Positions 16,623 to 24,341 of a stretch of 54,651 nucleotides of DNA are shown here, one piece after another. The notes below the pieces were generated by a model. It saw only the letters and a program-made list of their open reading frames with translations, ran no database searches and was not told where the DNA came from. This DNA is from Pusillimonas sp. UBA3987 (GTDB lineage: Bacteria > Pseudomonadota > Gammaproteobacteria > Burkholderiales > Burkholderiaceae_B). Position 1 is the first letter of the stretch, and every line of letters starts with the position of its first letter. The translations under genes were made by a program, and so were the position numbers. The stretch covers positions 127,391 through 182,041 of the forward strand of contig DGCD01000003.1 in assembly GCA_002384935.1 (NCBI GenBank), written 5' to 3'.

Positions 16623-17525
16623 ATGCCTAATGCGCCCACTCTAACTGCACCTCGTGTCCCCGTGTACCAGCTTTATGGTGAGCGGGAGCAATGGCCCACG
16701 CCCGACATGGTGCATTGCGAACTGATCGCCGACCGCAGCCGCCAGCATGGCTGGGAGATCAAGCTGCATCAACATCATGGCTTAACGCAGTTGCTTTATC
16801 TGAAAGAGGGCGAGGCACGCGTATGCCTTGACGATCAGTACCACGACATGCAGCAAGGCCAAGTGGTACTGGTGCCGCAAATGTGCGTTCATGGTTTTCG
16901 TTTCTCACCCAATGCCAAGGGTCATGTCGTCACGTTGGCTTTTCCTTTGCTTGAGCGTCTGGGCCGTTTTTTGGGGGATGTCGACGTGGGCGCCCTGGGT
17001 GCGGGAATTTATTCGCTCGATACGCATGAAGATGCAATGATTGATCTTGCTTTCAATACGCTTGATCTGGAGTATCGCCGAAGCGGCTTGCATCGTAGTG
17101 TGCTGCTTGAGTCTTTGCTGCTGACGATTTTTGTCTGGTTGAGCCGGCGTACGGTGCGCGGCCGGCTGGGGCAGGTACAGGAAGTGGATCGCGGCCGCGA
17201 ATATTTTCGCCTGTTCAATCAACTGATTGAAGAGCACTACCCGGAGCAGTGGTCGGTTGAGCGCTATGCCCGCAAAATTGGCATTACGCCGGTGTATTTG
17301 AATGTCTTGTGCAGGCTGTGGGCCGGCGAGTCGGCGCTGGCGCTGATTCACCAGCGCGTTGTCCTGGCAGCCAAGCGCAGCCTGGTGTATACATCGATGA
17401 CCATCAGCGTGGTGTCTTACACACTAGGGTTTAGCGACCCCGCGTATTTCACCCGGTTTTTCAAGCGGCATGTGGGCGTATCACCCAAGATTTTCAGAAA
17501 ACAGGCCGCTACCCTGGTGGAATAG
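16623..17525 (+). CDS. pobR: AraC-family regulator, PobR type
   Basis: Probably activates pobA in response to 4-hydroxybenzoate. The 300-residue protein has an N-terminal cupin-like ligand domain (KLHQHHGLTQLLYLKEGEA, QGQVVLVPQMCVHGF) and a C-terminal AraC-type double helix-turn-helix (about 195-295) with SVERYARKIGITPVYLNVLC and the signature SYTLGFSDPAYFTRFFKRHV. I chose ATG 16623; an upstream in-frame ATG at 16560 lacks a good ribosome site. Divergence from pobA supports the role. The AraC type of PobR is one of two unrelated kinds known for pobA control. Confidence 0.88.
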   Translation: MPNAPTLTAPRVPVYQLYGEREQWPTPDMVHCELIADRSRQHGWEIKLHQHHGLTQLLYLKEGEARVCLDDQYHDMQQGQVVLVPQMCVHGFRFSPNAKGHVVTLAFPLLERLGRFLGDVDVGALGAGIYSLDTHEDAMIDLAFNTLDLEYRRSGLHRSVLLESLLLTIFVWLSRRTVRGRLGQVQEVDRGREYFRLFNQLIEEHYPEQWSVERYARKIGITPVYLNVLCRLWAGESALALIHQRVVLAAKRSLVYTSMTISVVSYTLGFSDPAYFTRFFKRHVGVSPKIFRKQAATLVE

Positions 17526-17601
17526 CGGCCCTGGAGCAACACACTTTGCGCGCCGGGCTTGTTGTGCAAATCTGCTGGTTCTTGCGCCGGGCGTATCTTT
17601 T

Positions 17602-18264
17602 TTATTTTCGTGCGTCTTGCAGTTTCACTTCGGTGAGTGTTTGTAATTGCTCGAAGGTCATGCCATCGATCATGTCGATGACTTTGGCGCCGTCGGCACC
17701 CAGGTCGATGACCGCTACATCGGTATAAATACGGCTGACGCAACCGATACCGGTTAAGGGGTAATTGCATTTTTCCACTAACTTGGGTTCCCCTTTCTTG
17801 GTACGCATTTCCGTCATGACGTAGGTTTTCTTGGCGCCGATTGCCAGATCCATGGCACCGCCAACCGCCGGGATTGCGTCTGGTGCCCCTGTGCTCCAGT
17901 TTGCCAGGTCGCCTGTTGCCGAGACCTGGAATGCACCCAGCACGCAAACATCGAGATGGCCACCGCGCATCATGCCGAAACTATCGGCATGGTGAAAGAA
18001 GCAACCGCCGGGAAGCAAGGTAACAGGCTGCTTTCCGGCATTGATGAGGTCGTAATCCTCTTGGCCTTCGGCCGGGGCCGGGCCCATGCCGATGACACCG
18101 TTTTCACTGTGCAGGATCACTTCGCGCCCGCTGGGAAGATGATTGGCCACCTTGGTGGGTAGGCCAATTCCCAGGTTAACGACAGCGCCGTCGGGGATAT
18201 CTTGTGCCACACGCGCCGCTATTTCATCGCGCGACCAGCTTGGAAGCGTATTTTGTTCACTCAT
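17602..18264 (-). CDS. pcaJ: 3-oxoadipate CoA-transferase subunit B
   Basis: Second subunit of the transferase that moves CoA from succinyl-CoA to beta-ketoadipate. The 220-residue chain shows the class I CoA-transferase beta layout: VNLGIGLPTKVANHLP, then the catalytic glutamate in HSENGVIGMGPAP, then GGHLDVCVLGAFQVS. It lies 11 bases after pcaI on the same strand with an operon-like gap. Confidence 0.96.
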   Translation of the reverse strand: MSEQNTLPSWSRDEIAARVAQDIPDGAVVNLGIGLPTKVANHLPSGREVILHSENGVIGMGPAPAEGQEDYDLINAGKQPVTLLPGGCFFHHADSFGMMRGGHLDVCVLGAFQVSATGDLANWSTGAPDAIPAVGGAMDLAIGAKKTYVMTEMRTKKGEPKLVEKCNYPLTGIGCVSRIYTDVAVIDLGADGAKVIDMIDGMTFEQLQTLTEVKLQDARK

Positions 18265-18275
18265 GATGATTTTCC

Positions 18276-18974
18276 TTAGTCCTGTTTGAAGCCGGCAGGG
18301 CCCGTGGCCGTGCGTGGGACTTTAACGATGCGCTTGACGAAAAGACCTGGGGTGACGACGACTTCAGGGTCGAGCTCACCCAACTCAACAATGTGATGAA
18401 CCGAGGCAATCGTGCATTTGGCGGCAGTGGCCATGATGGGGCCGAAATTCCGGGCGGTTTTCCGGTAGGTAAGATTGCCCCAGCGGTCGCCGGTTTCCGC
18501 CTTGATTAGCGCGAAATCGGCATGAATGGGGTATTCAAGCACATATTGACGACCATTGATTTCACGGGTTTCCTTACCGTCGGCCAATTCGGTGCCAAAG
18601 CCCGTAGGAGTGAAGAAACCCCCAATGCCGGCGCCGGCTGCGCGGATGCGCTCTGCCAGATTGCCCTGGGGAACCAGCTCAAGTTCAATTTTCTTGGTGT
18701 GATAGAGCTCGTCGAAAACGTATGAGTCTGCCTGGCGCGGGAAGGAGCAAATGATCTTGCGTACGCGGCCGGCTTTCAGCAGGGCACCCAGCCCTACTTC
18801 GCCGTTGCCTGCGTTGTTGTTCACGATGACCAGATCTTTGGCGCCTTGGTCGATAAGGCCGTCGATCAGTTCAGCGGGTTGGCCTGCGCCGCCAAAGCCA
18901 CCAATCATGATCGTCGCGCCGTCGTAAATGCCGGCCAGCGCTTCTTCGACCGAGGGTGAGATTTTATTAATCAT
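18276..18974 (-). CDS. pcaI: 3-oxoadipate CoA-transferase subunit A
   Basis: First subunit of the beta-ketoadipate:succinyl-CoA transferase, the step that commits the ring carbon to the TCA cycle. The 232-residue protein begins MINKISPSVEEALAGIYDG and has the class I alpha signature IMIGGFGGAGQPAELI, followed by LVIVNNNAGNGEVGLGALL. An AGGGAAA ribosome site precedes the ATG. It is divergent from the IclR-type regulator, with two similar palindromes between them. Confidence 0.96.
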   Translation of the reverse strand: MINKISPSVEEALAGIYDGATIMIGGFGGAGQPAELIDGLIDQGAKDLVIVNNNAGNGEVGLGALLKAGRVRKIICSFPRQADSYVFDELYHTKKIELELVPQGNLAERIRAAGAGIGGFFTPTGFGTELADGKETREINGRQYVLEYPIHADFALIKAETGDRWGNLTYRKTARNFGPIMATAAKCTIASVHHIVELGELDPEVVVTPGLFVKRIVKVPRTATGPAGFKQD

Positions 18975-19013
18975 GTTTTCCCTACGAACAGAATATGGAT
19001 GAAATGGAAAAAT

Positions 19014-19028
19014 GTTCGTATAATGAAC
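19014..19028. promoter_or_regulatory. Candidate IclR-type operator, copy 1
   Basis: GTTCGTATAATGAAC is an imperfect palindrome (GTTC...GAAC). A second, nearly identical 15-mer is 19 bases on, and an inverted half site TACGAAC lies at 18983-18989. The location between pcaI and the IclR-type gene makes these the probable binding sites of that regulator. Confidence 0.6.
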
Positions 19029-19032
19029 TTTA

Positions 19033-19047
19033 ATTCGTATATAGAAC
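19033..19047. promoter_or_regulatory. Candidate IclR-type operator, copy 2
   Basis: ATTCGTATATAGAAC differs from copy 1 at three positions and is centred 19 bases from it, close to two helical turns. Tandem sites are usual for IclR-family regulators of aromatic pathways. Confidence 0.6.
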
Positions 19048-19080
19048 TATCTACTGAAAGCTTAATCAGCAGGACGTGTC

Positions 19081-19878
19081 TTGTCAACTTCGTCAGAGCA
19101 CAATAAACCCGGCGACAGCTATGTGCAATCATTTGCGCGCGGCCTGGCCGTACTTAAAAGTTTCGGCGCCGATTCGCCGGCACAAACCTTGTCGGATGTG
19201 GCTGCCCGAACGGGGCTGACCCGGGCGGGTGCCCGGCGGATTCTGCATACCTTGCGGGCGCTTGGCTATGTGTCGTCGGAAGGGCGTTTGTTTCGCCTGA
19301 CGCCCAAAGTACTGGAGCTCGGGTTTGCCTATTTAACGTCGCTCCCCGTCTGGAGTCAGGCGCAGCCGGTAATGGAAGGCCTGGTGGAACGTTTGCGCCA
19401 GTCCAGTTCCGCGGCGGTTCTGGATGGCGACGAGGTGGTTTATGTATTGCGGGTGCCGGCTCATAAAATCATGTCGATCAATCTTGGGGTCGGCAGCCGT
19501 CTTCCAGCCCACTGTTCGTCAATGGGGCGTGTCTTGCTGGCCGGCTTGCCGGACGACGTGCTACACGAACGGCTGGCGGCCATGACCCTTGCTGCTTTTA
19601 CGCGCACCACCATTACAGACCGTGAGCAATTGCTTGAGACATTGAAGCAGGTGCGGGCGCAAGGCTGGTGTCTGGTACGCGAGGAGCTTGAGCCCGGGCT
19701 GGTATCGATGGCGGCGCCGATTCGCGATGTGTCCGGGCGGGTCGTGGCTGCCATTAATATAAGCGGCCAGGCCGACAAGGCCAGTGCCGCTTATTTATTG
19801 GAAACGTGTCTGCCGCAACTGCTGGCAGCTGCCGCGCGCATCAACATGCTGTTGGGCGCGCCGTCGCAGGGCGTTTAA
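19081..19878 (+). CDS. IclR-family regulator, PcaR/PcaU type
   Basis: Likely controls pcaIJ in response to beta-ketoadipate or protocatechuate. The 265-residue protein has an N-terminal winged helix (about 15-75) with SFARGLAVLKSFG, TLSDVAARTGLTRAGARRIL and LGYV, then an IclR ligand domain with SVGSRLPAHCSSMGRVLLA-type landmarks and AAINISGQADK. The start is TTG at 19081, preceded by AGGA; no in-frame ATG or GTG is usable. It is divergent from pcaI and ends two bases before the convergent iron permease gene. Confidence 0.9.
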   Translation: MSTSSEHNKPGDSYVQSFARGLAVLKSFGADSPAQTLSDVAARTGLTRAGARRILHTLRALGYVSSEGRLFRLTPKVLELGFAYLTSLPVWSQAQPVMEGLVERLRQSSSAAVLDGDEVVYVLRVPAHKIMSINLGVGSRLPAHCSSMGRVLLAGLPDDVLHERLAAMTLAAFTRTTITDREQLLETLKQVRAQGWCLVREELEPGLVSMAAPIRDVSGRVVAAINISGQADKASAAYLLETCLPQLLAAAARINMLLGAPSQGV

Positions 19879-19880
19879 GA

Positions 19881-21632
19881 CTACTTTGAACGGGTATTGA
19901 GCCAGTAGGTAATCCCGATCAATATCAGCATTGCCGCTTGTGCGCCCACGCTTTGCGCACTGGGATAAATCCCCAGCAGATCAACCCGGATGAACTCAAT
20001 GGGCGTAATGTTGATCAGGCCTGCTTCCTGCAGCCCCACAACGCCTTTACCCGTAAGCACAATCGCCAATAGCGCCACAATGAATGAGCTTGCCGAGAAA
20101 AAGCGGCCGATAGGCAGGCGCTGACTGCTTTTAAGCAACGTGACCGCAACCACGGCCAATACGACAATACCGGCGACAATCCCGCTGCCAAATGCCCAGG
20201 CTTGTTCCTGTTGCCACAGCGCGGCGTAAAACAGTACCGTTTCAAATACTTCCCGGTAAACCGCGATAAAAGCCAGAAGGAACAGAAACCAGGCGGTACG
20301 CCGGTTCAAGGCGTGGCTGAGTTTGTTCTGAAGGTAGGTTTGCCAGCGATTGGCAACACTTTTATGGTGCATCCATGCGCCCACCGACAGCAAAACGATT
20401 GCGGCAAAGAGCGATGAAATGCCTTCGGTCAGTTCGCGCCCCGCGCCACTGATGTTGATGAGCGTGGTTGCCGCCAGCCATGTGGCGCCACCGGCAACCA
20501 ATGCAGTTACCCACCCTGCGTGAACATAGGGCGTGACGTCGCGCCGGTTGGCTTTCACAAGAAATGCCAGCATTGCAACGACAATCAGCAAGGCTTCCAG
20601 GCCTTCGCGCACAAGAATGGTAAAGGCCGCCACGAACGTTGCGCCGGAATCGGCTTGCGAAGGACTCAGTGCCGCTTCTGCGTCTGATAGCCAATTTTGC
20701 AACTGCGCTTGCGTATTCCTGGCTTCAGCAAGGTTATTGCCTCTGACCTGGGTGCGAAAATCGATCATTCCGGACTCAATTTGACGCATCAACGTATTGT
20801 CGCGGATTGCCAGCGCCGCTTCATGGGTTTCGAAACCGTCCAGGTAGGCCGAGAGTGCCAGTTTCATGGCCGCCGCTTGTTGACCTTGCTCGAGTGCCTC
20901 GAGACTTTTTTTCAATTGGCTGCGAGCCAGCGAGAGTTTGCCGGAATCGGCATCCTGCTTGGGTGATGAGGCGAAATCGGCCACAAAATAAGCCAGCGCC
21001 CATCGTTCCTGGTCGGTTAGCTGCTCGAAATTGGGCATGGCGGTGCCATCGACCCCATTGCTGATGACCTGGTAAAGCGCAAGCTTGCTGCGCTGGGCTG
21101 CACGCGCCGTGTCGGTGAAGTCGGTGGGTGTCGGGTCCAGTTGCGCGGCCAAAGGCCCGTTACCTTTGCCCGAGGCGCCGTGGCACTGAACGCAGTTAGC
21201 CTGGTAAAGCTGGTTGCCTACTTTTAAATCGGGCGGCGTGTCAGGTTCGGTCGGGAAAGGGTAGGCATTGTGTACGCCTTGTGCCAGTTCTCGTGCCGCT
21301 TCAGCGACTTGTGCCGGATTGCTTTTGCTTTGGATTTTCTGTTGTAGTGCTTTGGCCTGGCCAAGCAGGCCGGCCTTATCGGGATGGGCGGGCAGGTTAT
21401 CCAATTCAAATTGGGCCACTTCGCCGAATTCTTTCATTTCCGCATATTCGGTCTCGGAAATGATTTGCCCGTTTTCTACCGCGCCGGGATAGTCAACCGC
21501 GATGTAGTCAAGTAATTGCCAAAGCTGGCGGCTTTGTGTTTGAACCCCTTGGGCGACGACAATGGCAGAAAAGAAGATGCAAAAGAAAAGCAGTGCACGG
21601 AAAAACCAACGAAAATGCAGCGGGCGCGTCAT
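19881..21632 (-). CDS. Cytochrome c - FTR1 family iron permease fusion
   Basis: This inner-membrane iron transporter joins a periplasmic region to an FTR1 permease. After a signal or anchor helix (about 10-29), the N-terminal half holds a cytochrome c domain with CVQCH (147-151) and a later Met ligand in GTAMPNF (about 199). The C-terminal half (about 330-580) has the FTR1 helices and the iron-site motifs REGLE (342-346) and a variant second one, REVFE (460-464), where the usual form is REGFE or REGLE. 583 residues. A Fur-like box sits just upstream. It interrupts the pca cluster, and PcaHG needs iron, but a direct link is inference. Confidence 0.9.
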   Translation of the reverse strand: MTRPLHFRWFFRALLFFCIFFSAIVVAQGVQTQSRQLWQLLDYIAVDYPGAVENGQIISETEYAEMKEFGEVAQFELDNLPAHPDKAGLLGQAKALQQKIQSKSNPAQVAEAARELAQGVHNAYPFPTEPDTPPDLKVGNQLYQANCVQCHGASGKGNGPLAAQLDPTPTDFTDTARAAQRSKLALYQVISNGVDGTAMPNFEQLTDQERWALAYFVADFASSPKQDADSGKLSLARSQLKKSLEALEQGQQAAAMKLALSAYLDGFETHEAALAIRDNTLMRQIESGMIDFRTQVRGNNLAEARNTQAQLQNWLSDAEAALSPSQADSGATFVAAFTILVREGLEALLIVVAMLAFLVKANRRDVTPYVHAGWVTALVAGGATWLAATTLINISGAGRELTEGISSLFAAIVLLSVGAWMHHKSVANRWQTYLQNKLSHALNRRTAWFLFLLAFIAVYREVFETVLFYAALWQQEQAWAFGSGIVAGIVVLAVVAVTLLKSSQRLPIGRFFSASSFIVALLAIVLTGKGVVGLQEAGLINITPIEFIRVDLLGIYPSAQSVGAQAAMLILIGITYWLNTRSK

Positions 21633-21653
21633 ACAAACCTAATATCCTACAAA

Positions 21654-21672
21654 GATAATGATTATAATTCTC
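21654..21672. promoter_or_regulatory. Fur box upstream of the iron permease
   Basis: GATAATGATTATAATTCTC matches 16 of 19 positions of the Fur consensus GATAATGATAATCATTATC. It begins 22 bases before the permease start, where bound Fur would block the promoter. Iron repression is therefore likely. Confidence 0.8.
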
Positions 21673-21790
21673 AATTACTCAATAATGCAAAAGCAGGCGC
21701 CGGGACGGCCGGCAGGTTGTCCGGCGAAACATCAACCTCGTATTCACGCACGCCGACGCACGCACACATGATTATTATTACGCCCGCATA

Positions 21791-21822
21791 AAAAAATCGG
21801 CCTTGCCGAAGGGCAAGACCGA
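21791..21822 (-). terminator. Terminator after pcaHG
   Basis: On the minus strand a hairpin with arms TCGG-CTTGCC and GGCAAG-CCGA, with one internal mismatch, is followed by TTTTTT. It lies about 55 bases past the pcaG stop. Confidence 0.85.
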
Positions 21823-21876
21823 TAAAAGCAAAGACGTTTGATGCACCCTTAAGGGGAGCAACCGGGTTTCGAGACT

Positions 21877-22509
21877 TCAGGCGTCAAGAAATACCGTTTC
21901 GTTGGGCCCTTGCAGGTAAACGTCGAACGTATAAACCACCTGGCCGTCTTTCTCACTGCGTTGAGCCACCAAAGTTTTACGACGCTCCACCCATTCAATG
22001 CCGTTCAAAATAGGATCGACGGCGTTGGCATCGGTTTCATCGGAAAAATACATGCGCGTTTGCAGGCCAATATTGATACCGCGTGCCACGATCCACAAAT
22101 TAATGTGCGGTGCCATGGGTTTGCCGTGTCGTCCGGTAACAGAGCCCGGCTTGATGGTGTCGAAGTGATAGACGCCGCTTTCAAAATCGGAGCAGGCACG
22201 ACCCCAGCCACGGAATGCCGGGTCGACGGGCTTGCTTTCCTGTTTGTCGGCTGGATGATTGTACCGACCGGCTGCGTTGGCTTGCCAGCATTCCAACAAC
22301 ACGTCTTTCACAATGGCGCCGCTGCCGTCGAAGACACGGCCTTCAACGCGAATGCGTTCACCCTTGGTTTCGGGCGTAACCAGCACATTGCCGAAGTTAT
22401 TCTCAAAAATGTCGAAACCGGCCTGCTTGGGTGCCAGGCCAATATGAACGTAGGGGCCGGCTGTTTGCGAGGCGGTTTCTTTCAGGTACACGGGCGTGCT
22501 TGGATGCAT
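21877..22509 (-). CDS. pcaG: Protocatechuate 3,4-dioxygenase alpha subunit
   Basis: Structural partner of PcaH in the Fe(III) intradiol dioxygenase that opens protocatechuate to 3-carboxy-cis,cis-muconate. The 210-residue chain has TAGPYVHIGLAP near the start and the intradiol fold signature IVKDVLLECWQANAAGRYNHP, given here in outline. It also has GWGRACSDFESGVYHFDTIKPG and HINLWIVARGI. It lacks the full His/Tyr iron set of the beta chain, as alpha chains do. Its ATG overlaps the pcaH stop (TAATG). Confidence 0.96.
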   Translation of the reverse strand: MHPSTPVYLKETASQTAGPYVHIGLAPKQAGFDIFENNFGNVLVTPETKGERIRVEGRVFDGSGAIVKDVLLECWQANAAGRYNHPADKQESKPVDPAFRGWGRACSDFESGVYHFDTIKPGSVTGRHGKPMAPHINLWIVARGINIGLQTRMYFSDETDANAVDPILNGIEWVERRKTLVAQRSEKDGQVVYTFDVYLQGPNETVFLDA

Positions 22510-23249
22510 TATTTGCCTCCTTGTATATGGTTTTCAAACAGCGTGGCGCGCGAACCGCGTACAACGATATCGAAGCGGTAGGCCATGCTGTCGAGCGCAA
22601 CAAATGCGCCCCGATCCATCTGGGCGATCAGCGTACGCACCGCGTCTTCGTCGGGAATGGAGCGCACGATGGGGCAATGTGGAATGAGGGGGTCGCCTTC
22701 AAAATACATTTGCGTAATCAGGCGCTGGGCAAAGCCGCTGCCGAAAATGGAATAATGAATGTGAGCGGGGCGCCAGTCGTTGATGCCGTTGCGCCAGGGG
22801 TAGGGGCCCGGCTTGATGGTGCGATAGAAGTAATAGCCGTTTTCATCGGTAATGCAGCGCCCACAGCCGCCGAAGTTGGGGTCGACCGGCGCAATGTATT
22901 TGTCGTTCTTATGACGATAGCGCCCGGACGCATTGGCCTGCCAGACTTCAATCAGTGCGTTGGGCACGGGGCGGCCGTTTTCGTCGCGCAAATAGCCATG
23001 CACCAGAATACGCTCGCCAATGGGCAGGCCGTCTTGCACGTAATTCATGATCAGGTCGTTGTCCAGCGCACCCAGCTCGTCGCGCGAAAACAGCGGGCCC
23101 GTAATATCGGACAGGTCGTTTTCAATGGAAATGAGGGCTTTCTGGGGGGAACGCAACACGCTGGTTTTATAACCGGGTGTATAGGCGGGCGGATGCCATG
23201 CGCGGTCGCGCATCAGGAACTCGCCAAATTGTTCGGTGGGCGTTGTCAT
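22509..23249 (-). CDS. pcaH: Protocatechuate 3,4-dioxygenase beta subunit
   Basis: Catalytic subunit holding the Fe(III). The 246-residue chain from ATG 23249 (ribosome site GGAGAAA) shows the intradiol signature LIEVWQANASGRYRHKNDK. The probable iron ligands are that region's Tyr, the Tyr in GYYFYRTIKPG, and the two His in WRPAHIHYS. Upstream in-frame codons to 23300 lack a better site. pcaH and pcaG form a two-gene operon divergent from pcaQ. Confidence 0.97.
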   Translation of the reverse strand: MTTPTEQFGEFLMRDRAWHPPAYTPGYKTSVLRSPQKALISIENDLSDITGPLFSRDELGALDNDLIMNYVQDGLPIGERILVHGYLRDENGRPVPNALIEVWQANASGRYRHKNDKYIAPVDPNFGGCGRCITDENGYYFYRTIKPGPYPWRNGINDWRPAHIHYSIFGSGFAQRLITQMYFEGDPLIPHCPIVRSIPDEDAVRTLIAQMDRGAFVALDSMAYRFDIVVRGSRATLFENHIQGGK

Positions 23250-23350
23250 TAAGTTTCTCCTTGGTTCTGTGTGGTTCATCTCACAGCACAGTGGCGTCAT
23301 GATAGCGCCGACCGATCGCCGGGGTAAATTGAAATCCTGCGCATTATTCT

Positions 23351-23365
23351 ATAACCTACGGTTAT
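23351..23365. promoter_or_regulatory. PcaQ-type operator overlapping the pcaQ start
   Basis: ATAACCTACGGTTAT is a palindrome of the LysR kind. It resembles the PcaQ site I recall from rhizobia (ATAACC-N4-GGTTAA), with one base less in the middle. Its last two bases are the first two of the pcaQ ATG, so PcaQ bound here would sit on its own start codon and 102 bases from the pcaH start. Confidence 0.7.
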
Positions 23366-24341
23366 GGATAACGACTATTTTCTTAACCGTGTTCGATTGC
23401 GACATATCCAGTGTTTTGTTGCGGTGGCGCAAGAGCAAAATCTGGGTAAGGCTGCCGACCGCCTTAACCTGAGTCAGCCTGCCGTGTCCAAAACACTGGT
23501 TGAACTCGAGCAAATGACCGATACCGTGCTGGTAGAGCGTGGCCGTTTTGGCGCGCGTTTAACGCCCAACGGGGAACTGTTCCTGTCTTACTGCGTTTCA
23601 ATGCTCGAGGCGCTCGAAGGTGCGCAACGCTCTCTTTCCCGCGGGTTTTCAGGCAGCCAGGAGTCGGTATCGGTGGGTGCACTGCCCACGGTGGCGCCCG
23701 ATTTGCTGCCGGCTGCATTGGCCGATTTCCGTGTACTGTACCCGCAGGCGCAGTTGCAGGTGCAGGTGGCAACGAATAATTTGTTGCTGGAAAAATTGAA
23801 AGCGGGCGAAGTGGATTTCGCCGTGGGTCGTATGGCTGATCCTCAAATGATGGTGGGTGTTTCTTTTGAGTTTTTATATGCCGAGCCATTGGTGGCGGTA
23901 GTGTGTGCCGGGCATCCGCTGCTGGATTCGGCGCGTACAACGCTACTGGCCGAAGTTGTCGCGCATCCGCTGGTGGTTTCGGCTGTTGGTACCGTTCCGC
24001 GTCACAATACCGAAACTTATTTCAAGGAACGTGGCATGCGCTTGCCCGAGCATCGCCTGGAAACGCTGGCGGTGTCGGTGGCCCGTTTGGTGGTGCTTCA
24101 GTCGGATGCGGTGTGGTTTACGCCGGCCGGTGCGGTGCGGGATGACCTACAGCGCGGCTTGCTGGCAGCATTGCCTTTGTCGTTCGAAGGCACGCAGGAA
24201 CCGGTGGGGTTGTTATATCGCAGTGAAACGCCCCTGAATGCGCCTGGCCAGGGCCTGATTCGTATTTTGCGAAATACGAATCGGCGCAAAGAGGGTGCGT
24301 TAACGTTTAACGACTCAGAAAAGCCTGTACGGCGTCGGTAA
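23364..24341 (+). CDS. pcaQ: LysR-family regulator PcaQ
   Basis: Activates protocatechuate genes in response to pathway intermediates. The 325-residue protein has a winged helix-turn-helix at about 12-70 (RLRHIQCFVAVAQEQNLGKA, LSQPAVSKTLVELE) and a substrate-binding domain with VSVGALPTVAPDLLPAAL and VDFAVGRMADPQMM. The ATG at 23364 is the only possible start: a TAA lies five codons upstream, and no Shine-Dalgarno sequence is visible, so the mRNA may be leaderless. The 3' end overlaps the convergent pcaC-pcaD fusion gene by 35 bases. Confidence 0.93.
   Translation: MDNDYFLNRVRLRHIQCFVAVAQEQNLGKAADRLNLSQPAVSKTLVELEQMTDTVLVERGRFGARLTPNGELFLSYCVSMLEALEGAQRSLSRGFSGSQESVSVGALPTVAPDLLPAALADFRVLYPQAQLQVQVATNNLLLEKLKAGEVDFAVGRMADPQMMVGVSFEFLYAEPLVAVVCAGHPLLDSARTTLLAEVVAHPLVVSAVGTVPRHNTETYFKERGMRLPEHRLETLAVSVARLVVLQSDAVWFTPAGAVRDDLQRGLLAALPLSFEGTQEPVGLLYRSETPLNAPGQGLIRILRNTNRRKEGALTFNDSEKPVRRR

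Noticed and set aside
21516..21791. A 91-codon plus-strand frame over the Fur box region
   Set aside because: It overlaps the permease start and the Fur box, and its composition is not protein-like.
22431..23252. A 273-codon plus-strand frame across pcaG/pcaH
   Set aside because: It is a shadow of the two dioxygenase genes, whose motifs are certain on the minus strand.
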